Shown piece by piece: positions 18,079 through 25,680 of a stretch of DNA of 64,000 nt; positions within the stretch are counted from its first letter, which is position 1; each line of letters starts with the position of its first letter. The translations under genes and the position numbers were made by a program. The notes beneath the pieces were generated by a model. That model saw nothing but the letters and a program-made list of their open reading frames with translations. It made no database searches and was not told where the DNA came from. Location of the stretch: the NCBI GenBank assembly GCA_002305315.1, contig DBQQ01000006.1:184794-248793 (forward strand). The letters are read 5' to 3'. This DNA comes from Clostridiales bacterium UBA1390 (GTDB lineage Bacteria; Bacillota; Clostridia; Lachnospirales; Bianqueaceae).

Positions 18079-20143
18079 TCTGTTTCTCCTCCTGTTCCTC
18101 TAATGCCCGCAATGCTTCATTGAGCAGTTCTGTACCGCGCAGCACAAAGCGTCCGTTTCGAATAATTTCAATCATCTGCCCACTGGATGTGATGACGCGA
18201 ATCACACCAATGCCGTGATATGGCAACGTAATATCCTTATGCACATGTGTATATGCATTCTCTCGATCTGCATGCCGCAATGCGGTCTTCTCGTTTTCGC
18301 GCGCACAGATCTCCTTGCCATTTTGCGGATTATAAACAGGCAGTTCCTCTGTTCCCACATAACACGTATCTCCCACTGCAAAATGGGGCCCCATCTTTTC
18401 CACAATCAGAATCGGCAGCTGCTCTACAATATCGTACTGTCTCGCCATCTTATAGGCCAGTGTATTCGTACCGATCGCAAATTCTCCCATGGGCAGTGTT
18501 TCATGCGGGAAAAGCAGATTCTCCCGCACAAATGCTCGGTTTTCCTCCTCCGTTGGAAAATTCTCACAGCTATAATCTGTCACATATCCATCGGTAAATG
18601 TCAGCTTCAGATTCTTAAACGATAACCCGTCGGCATAGAAGGATTCCACATGCAAAACACCATTGGTGCCTTCCAGCTGTGGGGAAGTGAAAATCTCTCC
18701 TAAGGGGATATTGACATCTGCCACACAATTATAAAAATTCGTCTGATGTTTTGGATCTTCAATTGGCGCCAGGGCAATTTCCAGTTTCGTCTCGTTTCCG
18801 CGCGCGCCTTGTATTTCCACCTTCACTCCCTGATCCAACGCATCAATAATATGCTGCTGAACCTGCAGATACTTCTCGTTATCTAACGTATTGATCTGGA
18901 TCATCTCTTCAAAAAGAGGAACAAAATCTTTTCCAATCTGCGGCACTGGGTATGCTACCATCGTGTAGCTCGTTTCTCTTTGAGGCGTATACCGATACAG
19001 CAATTCTGAACGACGATTCATGTACTCTGTATACGCCGGCATCTGTTCTTCGGAAAAAGTAATGCTGCCCTTTCCTTTTTTAGGAATAAACGGTGCTTCC
19101 CCAAAAGAGTCGATCACAGCAGGCCCTCCGTATAATCTCAGCATTGATGCATTCTGCTCCACCTCTTCTTCCAACGCATCATTCATTTTCTCTCCAAATT
19201 CCGCATTGAAAATAAGCGCCATGTCGAACCGATGATCATCCTGACACTGTTGATTTTTCTGCGTCATCTTCACTCTCGAAATAAAAGGCCGATAATGGAT
19301 TTCTGATGCAAAGAGCTCCATCACCTTACGAGTCATCCGCTCCATGCCAAGCCGATGATAAATTCCCACTGTTTTTTTGATGACGATATCCTTGGCATCT
19401 ACGAAAAATCCCTTTCGAAAGCCTTCTACAAAAGAAGATGCCATCTTTTCGATGGACTCTTCCGGCAAAGAATTCATGAACAGAAAAAGTTCCTGATCCT
19501 CTTTGGTAACACGACGTCCCAGGGTATACAGGAATCCGGGATCCTGTAAGTCGCCATATGCAATCCGATCTTCTCCCTGGCACCCATCTGGAATAAATCG
19601 CTCATGCAGCATCAGTCCCGCCCGATCCCGTGCCTGAGACAGCGCATGGCTTTCGATACATTCTTTCAAGGTTATTAAGGGTGCATGATTGACAAGCAGC
19701 TCCGCTATATCCAGGAACAAACGCTGATTCCAAGACATGGCAAACCGCATATGCCGAGGAGCATAGATGAGATTTTCCCGCATTTGATACGCAATATAAG
19801 AAATCACAGGGCCCAACTCTCCACCGTACTGTTTGACAGCCACCGCCGGACAAAGAATGGATCGGGTATATTCTTCCCCCTCTTCTTCACGAAAGAACAC
19901 ATCCTGTTCTTTCGCCAACTGTTCTAATGAGGCAGAGCGAATATACTCCTCCGTCAACTCGTCTTCCCAACGCATGACATGCTGCAGAAACTCCGCCTGT
20001 TTCTTCACAAATCGAAGCAACAAGTCGCGGTTGCCTTTTCCCACTTTCACATCCGCCCATTCTGCCACTTTCGCTTTCTGCTGTTCATACTCCTTCAGTG
20101 CCGCGCTATTATACAATCTATAATATTCTTCCGAATTAAACAT
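18065..20143 (-). CDS. M29-family aminopeptidase
   Basis: A 692-residue protein whose C-terminal half (about residues 360-690) matches the M29 thermophilic aminopeptidase family (AmpS/PepS): 'EGTNGVLHVES', 'MGEFAIGTNTLAYKMARQ' and 'MGPHFAVGDTC' carry the Glu and His metal ligands. The N-terminal 350 residues form a long helical extension that is not part of the usual 410-residue enzyme. In such clostridial long forms it is probably a dedicated extra domain. AGGAGG precedes the ATG. It overlaps trxB by 14 nt. Cytoplasmic peptide breakdown is the likely role. Confidence 0.8.
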   Translation of the reverse strand: MFNSEEYYRLYNSAALKEYEQQKAKVAEWADVKVGKGNRDLLLRFVKKQAEFLQHVMRWEDELTEEYIRSASLEQLAKEQDVFFREEEGEEYTRSILCPAVAVKQYGGELGPVISYIAYQMRENLIYAPRHMRFAMSWNQRLFLDIAELLVNHAPLITLKECIESHALSQARDRAGLMLHERFIPDGCQGEDRIAYGDLQDPGFLYTLGRRVTKEDQELFLFMNSLPEESIEKMASSFVEGFRKGFFVDAKDIVIKKTVGIYHRLGMERMTRKVMELFASEIHYRPFISRVKMTQKNQQCQDDHRFDMALIFNAEFGEKMNDALEEEVEQNASMLRLYGGPAVIDSFGEAPFIPKKGKGSITFSEEQMPAYTEYMNRRSELLYRYTPQRETSYTMVAYPVPQIGKDFVPLFEEMIQINTLDNEKYLQVQQHIIDALDQGVKVEIQGARGNETKLEIALAPIEDPKHQTNFYNCVADVNIPLGEIFTSPQLEGTNGVLHVESFYADGLSFKNLKLTFTDGYVTDYSCENFPTEEENRAFVRENLLFPHETLPMGEFAIGTNTLAYKMARQYDIVEQLPILIVEKMGPHFAVGDTCYVGTEELPVYNPQNGKEICARENEKTALRHADRENAYTHVHKDITLPYHGIGVIRVITSSGQMIEIIRNGRFVLRGTELLNEALRALEEQEEKQNETV

Positions 20144-20289
20144 CGTATCCTCCTATCTTAAGAGCTATCCTGAATTCTATCCATATTTTTGCTTCCACAT
20201 GCAGTATACCATATTAAAGAAAAAAAAACAATCTCCTGCCGCATCGACTTCATTGTTGCTTTTTATCCATCTTTTTGCAAAATAATACA

Positions 20290-20318
20290 TTGCTGTCTCG
20301 GCAGGCTGACATTATAAT
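20290..20318 (+). promoter_or_regulatory. Promoter for the MATE transporter
   Basis: TTGCTG (20290-20295), 17-bp spacer, TATAAT (20313-20318), with AGGAGGT at 20335-20341 in front of the start codon. Confidence 0.75.
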
Positions 20319-20348
20319 ATCCTTATTTTGTGTTAGGAGGTATCTTCG

Positions 20349-21677
20349 ATGATCAAAGATATGACCGTAGGAAAGCCCTACCGACTCATCTTTTCCTTCT
20401 GTATCCCACTCATGTATGGGAATCTGTTTCAACAAATGTATAACATGGTCGATACCATCATTGTGGGACGTTTTTTGGGAAAGGAAGCGTTGGCCGCTGT
20501 GGGTTCCACAGGTGCCGTCAATTTCCTGATTCTAGGATTCGTGAATGGCCTGTGCTGTGGGTTTAGTATTCCGGTGGCGCAGAGTTTTGGTGCGAAAGAC
20601 TATTCTGCCATGCGCCGTTGCGTTGCCAACATGGTTTGGGCCTCCCTGATCTTAGGTGGAATCATCACATTGGTAACCGGTATCTGGACTCGGGAAATTT
20701 TGCTTTTAATGCAAACCCCTTCTAATATTCTGGAAGATGCTTACGCGTACATATTCACCATATTCCTAGGAACCTATGTGACGATTCTCTACAACTGCCT
20801 GGCTGGTATCATGCGGGCATTGGGAGATAGTAGGACTCCGCTTATTTTTCTTGCCTGTGCTTCTCTGCTCAATGTGGTACTGGATCTGTTTTTTATTATT
20901 GTAATGAATACGGGCGTCTTTGGTGCTGCATTAGCCACAGTAATCTCCCAGGGGATCTCAGGCCTGCTCTGTCTCGTCTTCTTGATCAAGAAGTTTCCCA
21001 TCCTGCATATCCAAAAGGAAGAGTGGAAATGGGATGGTTTTTCCGTGAAACGCCTCTTCAACATGGGCCTTCCCATGGGACTGCAATATTCTATTACCGC
21101 CATTGGGAGCACTGTTCTGCAAACTGCAGTCAATTCTTTGGGATCCGATATCGTAGCCTCTATCACAGCAGCCAACAAAGTGCAGATGTTGGTAACGCAG
21201 CCCATGGAAACACTGGGAGTTACCATGGCTACATACTGTGGACAAAACCTAGGAGCCAGACGATTCGATCGAATCCGGCAGGGTGTTTGGCATGGCAGCC
21301 TTCTTGGCATTTTCTTCAGCATAGTTGCACTTATCATCGTCATCTGCTTTGGTTCCTACATTTCCCTCCTTTTTGTAGAAAGTACAGAAACACAACTCAT
21401 TACAAATATTCAACAATTCCTGCTGTATAATGGTCTTTGTTATATCCTGCTCACTCTTCTTCTCGTCTTCCGCAATACCCTTCAGGGCATGGGTCATGCC
21501 GCTCTCGCTATGAGTGCTGGTGTCATGGAAATGATCGCTCGTTCCATCGTTGCGTTCTGCCTTGTCGGCCCCTTCGGATATACGGCTGTCTGCTGTTCAA
21601 ATCCGATTGCATGGACCTTTGCTCTTTTCTTTTTAATCCCTGCCTATTTCGTTCTGCGCAGACGGATGCCTGCCTAA
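20349..21677 (+). CDS. MATE family efflux transporter
   Basis: A 442-residue inner-membrane protein of the multidrug and toxic compound extrusion family, using an Na+ or H+ gradient to export organic compounds. Seen: about 12 hydrophobic helices, the N-terminal 'PLMYGNLFQQMYNMVDTIIVG' type signature (residues 16-37), the 'FGAKDYSAMRR' loop, and repeated GxxxxN motifs of the two six-helix halves. Its start follows AGGAGGT, and a consensus promoter is 30 nt upstream. It is monocistronic: a strong hairpin terminator about 70 nt downstream lies inside a MITE-like element. Substrate cannot be told. Confidence 0.92.
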   Translation: MIKDMTVGKPYRLIFSFCIPLMYGNLFQQMYNMVDTIIVGRFLGKEALAAVGSTGAVNFLILGFVNGLCCGFSIPVAQSFGAKDYSAMRRCVANMVWASLILGGIITLVTGIWTREILLLMQTPSNILEDAYAYIFTIFLGTYVTILYNCLAGIMRALGDSRTPLIFLACASLLNVVLDLFFIIVMNTGVFGAALATVISQGISGLLCLVFLIKKFPILHIQKEEWKWDGFSVKRLFNMGLPMGLQYSITAIGSTVLQTAVNSLGSDIVASITAANKVQMLVTQPMETLGVTMATYCGQNLGARRFDRIRQGVWHGSLLGIFFSIVALIIVICFGSYISLLFVESTETQLITNIQQFLLYNGLCYILLTLLLVFRNTLQGMGHAALAMSAGVMEMIARSIVAFCLVGPFGYTAVCCSNPIAWTFALFFLIPAYFVLRRRMPA

Positions 21678-21682
21678 TATCA

Positions 21683-21871
21683 GGGGCCGTTGCAAAATGC
21701 CTGCGATGTCTCACCATTGATACAGAATGAAAGAGTATGATCTCCTAAGGAGTTCCGTGAATGCACGGACTCCTTTTTCGTTTCCAGGTCATTCCATAAA
21801 GCTGAGAAATCCGGGGTTTTCTCATTAGTCCAGAAGGAGAGATGATTTCTCATCTATTTTGCAACAGCCCC
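21683..21871. mobile_element. MITE-like element with 16-bp terminal inverted repeats
   Basis: A 189-bp segment begins GGGGCCGTTGCAAAAT and ends ATTTTGCAACAGCCCC; the ends are inverted repeats with one mismatch. It has no coding frame of note. Inside are a strong terminator hairpin and a second inverted repeat (TGAGAAATC ... GATTTCTCA). The GGGGCTGTTGCAAAA-type end resembles DDE insertion-sequence termini of Bacillota (IS1182-like by memory). No clean target duplication is visible. It lies directly after the MATE gene. Confidence 0.6.
21746..21778 (+). terminator. Terminator downstream of the MATE gene
   Basis: AAGGAGTTCCGTG pairs with CACGGACTCCTT over a 4-nt loop, followed by TTTTTCGTTT. 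It is carried inside the MITE-like element. Confidence 0.8.
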
Positions 21872-21885
21872 GATTTCACATAAAA

Positions 21886-21922
21886 AAAAGACGCACCGCA
21901 GAACTTACTTCTGTGATACATC
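21886..21922 (-). terminator. Terminator of the first tRNA-Gln
   Basis: On the minus strand CACAGAA pairs with TTCTGCGGTG-type sequence (imperfect) and is followed by a run of eight T. Confidence 0.55.
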
Positions 21923-21927
21923 CTTCA

Positions 21928-21999
21928 CTGGGCACGAAGGATTCGAACCTACGAATGCTGGAGTCAGAGTCCAGTGCCTTACCGCTTGGCGAGTGCCCA
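21928..21999 (-). tRNA. tRNA-Gln (anticodon CTG), copy 1
   Basis: A 72-nt cloverleaf without encoded CCA. Acceptor TGGGCAC/GTGCCCA, D-arm with AAGCGGTAA loop, anticodon stem CTGGA/TCCAG with loop CTCTGAC (anticodon CTG, reads CAG), and TTCGAAT T-loop. The T-stem GTAGG/CCTTC has one T-T mismatch. Identical to the copy at 25293-25364. Confidence 0.95.
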
Positions 22000-22026
22000 T
22001 CATGTTCTCTCAAAAGAACGAATACG

Positions 22027-22055
22027 ATTATAGCATATGTTGTATTTCTTGTCAA
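22027..22055 (-). promoter_or_regulatory. Consensus promoter of tRNA-Gln copy 1
   Basis: TTGACA (22055-22050), 17-bp spacer, TATAAT (22032-22027) on the minus strand; perfect consensus in both boxes. Confidence 0.9.
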
Positions 22056-22091
22056 GCGTTTTTTTACATTTTTCTTGTTTTATTTTCCAAA

Positions 22092-22133
22092 GGAAGCCTG
22101 CGAAAACAATTTTCTGTTGTTTCGCAGGCTTCC
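22092..22133 (-). terminator. Terminator of the GH25 lysozyme gene
   Basis: GGAAGCCTGCGAAA (22092-22105) pairs perfectly with TTTCGCAGGCTTCC (22120-22133); the minus-strand side continues TTTGGAAAATAAAA. It starts 16 nt after the stop codon. Confidence 0.8.
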
Positions 22134-22148
22134 TCTACCTTATAGTTT

Positions 22149-24686
22149 TTAGGCGTAAAGCGCTTGCCAGGTTGCTCTGCCTACTATACCATCCACTACC
22201 AGCCCATGATCCTTCTGGAAGCGAATCACTGCGTTTCTCGTATTATATCCAAAATCGCCATCCGCCGTGCCACAGTCGTAGCCCAGTTCATTCAGGCGAT
22301 TCTGCAGTTTAGTCACATAGCTATTCACCGATCCGTAGGACACGGAAGGCCATGTGCTGGTATCCACCTCGCCTGGGTTTTCTGGCTCTTCCGGCTCCTC
22401 AGGTTCTTCCGGTGTCTGTGCCCCCTGGTACAGGATGGGCCAGGTCTGCTGTCCCACCACGCCGTCGGCAATGAGTCCATGATCCCGTTGGAAGCGAATC
22501 ACCGCGTTCCTCGTGTTATATCCAAAGTCGCCATCCGCAGTGCCACAGTCGTAGCCCAGTTCATTCAGGCGATTCTGCAGCCGGGTCACGTAGCTGTTCA
22601 CCGATCCGTAGGATACGGAAGGCCATGTACTCGTATCCACCTCGCCTGGGTTTTCTGGCTCTTCCGACTCCTCTGGTTCTTCCGGCGTCTGTGCCCCCTG
22701 GTACAGGATGGGCCAGGTCTGCTGTCCCACCACGCCGTCGGCAACGAGTCCGTGATCCTGCTGGAAGCGAATCACCGCGTTCCTCGTGTTATATCCAAAG
22801 TCTCCATCCGCCGTGCCGCAGTCATAGCCCAGCTCATTCAAACGGGTCTGCAGTTTGGTCACATAGCTATTCACCGATCCGTAGGACACGGAAGGCCATG
22901 TGCTGGTATCCACCTCGTCCGGGTTTTCTGGCTCTTCCGGCTCCTCAGGTTCTTCCGGTGTCTGTGCCCCCTGGTACAGGATAGGCCAGGTCTGTTGTCC
23001 CACCACGCCGTCAGCAACGAGTCCGTGATCCTGCTGGAAGCGAATCACCGCATTCCTCGTGTTATATCCAAAGTCTCCATCCGCCGTACCGCAGTCATAG
23101 CCCAACTCATTCAGGCGATTCTGCAGCCGGGTCACGTAGCTGTTCACCGATCCGTAGGATACGGAAGGCCACGTACTCGTATCCACCTCGTCCGGATTTT
23201 CTGGCTCTATCGGTTCTTCTGGTTCCTCTGGTTCTTCGGGCTCCTGTACTTCTTCATACAGCGCCTGCCATGTGAGAGAACCTACCACACCATCTGCTTC
23301 CAAGCCGCGTTCCTTCTGAAATGCCAGAACTTGTTGTTGCGTCACTTCTCCAAAAATACCATCCGGGGTGCCGCAATCATAACCCAGCTCCCGCAGTCGT
23401 TCCTGAAGAAGCTTCACAAAATCGTTTCTGGTATGGATCCGCAAGTCGGGAAAATCCTTAGGATCTCCCAGCGAAGAGGGATCGTGAATCTGATCCGGAT
23501 TGATCGGCTGAATCGGTGAATCCGGCGTTTGTACTACTAATTCGTAGATTTCCGCCCAAGTTACAGGCCCTACCACGCCATCCAATTCAATCCAATGATC
23601 CTGCTGGAACCAGCGCACCGCAGACTCCGTTCTCGCACCATAATATCCATCCGGAGTGCCGCAATCATATCCCAACTTATTCAGCCAGGACTGCAACTGC
23701 GTTACATATGTACCCTCGTCCCCATACTTTAAAGATGGATATGCTGAGAAATCCTTCTGCGGAATCTCCGGCACCACGGGATCACTCGTCACTACTTCTC
23801 CCGGCAAAGGATCTTTAGACCCCCGTTCTGCCAGATTCTGATAGCGTCCCGCATAATCTACCCGCGTCACATCACGATCCACGGTCCCTATAATCCCGTC
23901 CACATACCCTGTATCCGTATACTGCCACATGGTAAACGTACCGTCATAGGCATCCGGAATATCATGATAATCCGCATACCAGGTCTCGATATGATGCGAG
24001 GCAAACTCTTCTGCATATACACGATCTTCCAGGATCGACTTGTAGGAATAGACCATGGCCCGATGTCCGCTCTGCTGGATCCTTTGTCCGAAGGCCAGCA
24101 CAATATCCGTATACTCCCTCTGCGTCAGTTCGGCGTGCGTGACCCTTCCGCTTTCCGGCGTGTTTTCAATATCGATGATGACCGGATATTCGATCGAAGG
24201 GTATCGAGACAGTACTTCCAGGACAAATTCTGCCTCTTCTACAGCCTCTTGCGTATTGATAGCCTGGCTGTAGAAATAAACGCCCACAGGAATGCCCGCT
24301 GCTCTGGCCTCCCGGATATTGGTATCAAAACGGGCATCTTCATATATCGCTCCTGTCGAGCCATAGGAACGAAAACCTAACCGGAGAATCGCAAATTGGC
24401 AACCCGTGTTTCTGACCCGAGTCCATTGGATACTCCCATCCAATTCTGATACATCCACGCCCCAGATACTGGCTAATGCACCATTTTCATTGAAATAGTA
24501 GGGATTTCCATCAATCCGCCGCCATCCAATGGCACGATGTCCGTTCTCATCCAGATAGTAGGTAATGCCATCTCGTTCTACCCAACCGGTTCCTGCCGCA
24601 TGTACCGCAAGCTGCGTTGGAAAACAGGATATAAAAAGCACAAATGCAGCGGCCCACGCGATACACCTTACTACTTTCCTTCTCAT
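22149..24686 (-). CDS. Secreted GH25 lysozyme with six peptidoglycan-binding domains
   Basis: An 845-residue secreted muramidase. Seen in order: signal peptide (cleavage near 'AVHA-AG', residue 30); two choline-binding-like repeats (residues 33-73, 'GWVERDGITYYLDENG'); a GH25 domain (about 74-290) with catalytic-site residues in 'GVDVS' (Asp78) and 'IDIEN' (Asp172, Glu174); then six PG_binding_1 domains. The first two are divergent, the last four are near-identical 91-residue repeats joined by Pro-Glu linkers ('PEEPEEPEEPENP'). It should cleave the glycan backbone while held on the wall. GGGGG precedes the ATG. The gene lies between two identical tRNA-Gln genes, which suggests a mobile or duplicated segment. 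Confidence 0.93.
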   Translation of the reverse strand: MRRKVVRCIAWAAAFVLFISCFPTQLAVHAAGTGWVERDGITYYLDENGHRAIGWRRIDGNPYYFNENGALASIWGVDVSELDGSIQWTRVRNTGCQFAILRLGFRSYGSTGAIYEDARFDTNIREARAAGIPVGVYFYSQAINTQEAVEEAEFVLEVLSRYPSIEYPVIIDIENTPESGRVTHAELTQREYTDIVLAFGQRIQQSGHRAMVYSYKSILEDRVYAEEFASHHIETWYADYHDIPDAYDGTFTMWQYTDTGYVDGIIGTVDRDVTRVDYAGRYQNLAERGSKDPLPGEVVTSDPVVPEIPQKDFSAYPSLKYGDEGTYVTQLQSWLNKLGYDCGTPDGYYGARTESAVRWFQQDHWIELDGVVGPVTWAEIYELVVQTPDSPIQPINPDQIHDPSSLGDPKDFPDLRIHTRNDFVKLLQERLRELGYDCGTPDGIFGEVTQQQVLAFQKERGLEADGVVGSLTWQALYEEVQEPEEPEEPEEPIEPENPDEVDTSTWPSVSYGSVNSYVTRLQNRLNELGYDCGTADGDFGYNTRNAVIRFQQDHGLVADGVVGQQTWPILYQGAQTPEEPEEPEEPENPDEVDTSTWPSVSYGSVNSYVTKLQTRLNELGYDCGTADGDFGYNTRNAVIRFQQDHGLVADGVVGQQTWPILYQGAQTPEEPEESEEPENPGEVDTSTWPSVSYGSVNSYVTRLQNRLNELGYDCGTADGDFGYNTRNAVIRFQRDHGLIADGVVGQQTWPILYQGAQTPEEPEEPEEPENPGEVDTSTWPSVSYGSVNSYVTKLQNRLNELGYDCGTADGDFGYNTRNAVIRFQKDHGLVVDGIVGRATWQALYA
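22152..23250. repeat. 273-bp tandem coding repeats (four copies)
   Basis: Four consecutive copies of a 273-bp (91-codon) unit in the lysozyme 3' half. For example the same CAGGTCTG site recurs at 22441, 22714 and 22987, exactly 273 bp apart. Copies differ mostly by silent or conservative changes, indicating recent amplification or gene conversion. Confidence 0.92.
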
Positions 24687-24794
24687 TGTCGTACCCCCTT
24701 TATGATATTCTATACTTGCCTAATATCAGTATATCACAAAGAATCCAGCTTGTCTAGTATCTATTGTAAATGAGTTAGAATATTCGTATTCGAA

Positions 24795-25241
24795 TTATTC
24801 GAAGCGATACACTCCTGCCGTCTTTTCATCCAGCCGGAATCCATTTTTCCGATAAAAATCCAGTGTACTCTTCTTCTTGGACCCCGTCGCCACTGTTACC
24901 TTATAGCAGTGTGCCGCTTTCGCAATTTCCAATGCTCTTTGAATCAATGCCGATGCGTAACCCTGTTTTTGATAATCCGGATGCGTGACAACATTTTCTA
25001 TGATACCATAGGGACGTAATTGGTATGTCAAATTCTCGACAATCACAAATGTCACAGTAGCCACCACGCAGCCGGCCTCTTCTGCGACCAGGATATGATA
25101 CTGCGGATCTTGATAAAAACGATCCAGCCTTTTCTCCCAACTTCCCTGATCCCATGCCTGTTCACTATGGGAGGGATGTAAAACTTCTTCATATAAATAT
25201 TTCAGGGCCTTCGCGTCTTTAGCCCATGCTTTTCGAATCAT
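24795..25241 (-). CDS. GNAT family N-acetyltransferase
   Basis: A 148-residue acetyl-CoA-dependent transferase. Seen: N-terminal 'IRKAWAKDAKALKYLYEEV', the beta4 region 'VVATVTFVIVENL', the acetyl-CoA pyrophosphate loop 'HPDYQKQGYASALIQRAL' and the C-terminal 'FYRKNGFRLDEK'. The start is taken at ATG 25241, 9 nt after AAGGAG; a TTG three codons earlier is too close. The loop is Q-x-x-G-Y/A. Substrate is unknown. It sits between the lysozyme gene and tRNA-Gln copy 2 with a terminator separating it from the tRNA. Confidence 0.87.
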   Translation of the reverse strand: MIRKAWAKDAKALKYLYEEVLHPSHSEQAWDQGSWEKRLDRFYQDPQYHILVAEEAGCVVATVTFVIVENLTYQLRPYGIIENVVTHPDYQKQGYASALIQRALEIAKAAHCYKVTVATGSKKKSTLDFYRKNGFRLDEKTAGVYRFE

Positions 25242-25255
25242 GATCTGCAACTCCT

Positions 25256-25288
25256 TTTACAAAAAAAACTCCGATATAAATCGGAGGT
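25256..25288 (-). terminator. Terminator of the second tRNA-Gln
   Basis: CTCCGAT (25269-25275) pairs with ATCGGAG (25280-25286) and the minus strand continues with TTTTTTTTG. Confidence 0.8.
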
Positions 25289-25292
25289 TTCG

Positions 25293-25364
25293 CTGGGCAC
25301 GAAGGATTCGAACCTACGAATGCTGGAGTCAGAGTCCAGTGCCTTACCGCTTGGCGAGTGCCCA
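25293..25364 (-). tRNA. tRNA-Gln (anticodon CTG), copy 2
   Basis: A 72-nt tRNA identical base for base to the copy at 21928-21999, including the T-T mismatch in the T-stem and the anticodon loop CTCTGAC. Identity with the other copy extends a few bases upstream (ACATGA). Confidence 0.95.
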
Positions 25365-25387
25365 TCATGTCTCACAAAGACCTGCTT

Positions 25388-25416
25388 ATTATATCCAATT
25401 CAACGATAAATGTCAA
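25388..25416 (-). promoter_or_regulatory. Consensus promoter of tRNA-Gln copy 2
   Basis: TTGACA (25416-25411), 17-bp spacer, TATAAT (25393-25388) on the minus strand. Confidence 0.9.
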
Positions 25417-25465
25417 GTACTTCTTGGATTTTTTTTAAAATTCTTTTCTTGTTTTCCCAAAATGG

Positions 25466-25496
25466 CAAAAAAAAACGATATCCAGAAGATATCGTA
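25466..25496 (-). terminator. Terminator downstream of ftsH
   Basis: CGATATC (25476-25482) pairs with GATATCG (25488-25494); the minus strand continues with nine T. It lies about 185 nt after the ftsH stop. Confidence 0.75.
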
Positions 25497-25680
25497 TACA
25501 AGGAGAAAGTATTTTTCGTGTAGCAACCAAAAATACATATAATATGGGGGTCACGGTTATATAGTACCATAGCCCCCCATTTTTGTCCAGATGTTTTTCC
25601 TCTAAAGATTGGATTTAGGTAACCGCAATTTATGGTCACATTCAACAAAAATCGCAATTTAAGTTCTAAACAGGATCGTT
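25497..25680 (-). other. Non-coding 3' region between ftsH and its terminator
   Basis: No convincing gene. On the minus strand it holds a GGGGG/CCCCC stem with an inner GGT/ACC pair (about 25545-25581) and two AAATTGCG direct repeats about 28 nt apart (25628-25665). An 85-codon frame crosses the region but has no ribosome binding site. It could be a long structured 3' UTR or contain a small RNA. Confidence 0.4.

Noticed and set aside
22003-22020. GTTCTCTCAAAAGAAC near tRNA-Gln as an SOS box
   Set aside because: The half-sites are in the wrong order (GTTC..GAAC); it is a short hairpin in the tRNA 5' leader.
22164-23519. Plus-strand open frame of 451 codons with repeats
   Set aside because: It is the antisense reading of the repeated lysozyme domains; the repeats and codon structure belong to the minus-strand gene.
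25400-25657. Minus-strand 85-codon frame after ftsH
   Set aside because: No ribosome binding site, odd composition, and it crosses the ftsH terminator and the tRNA promoter.
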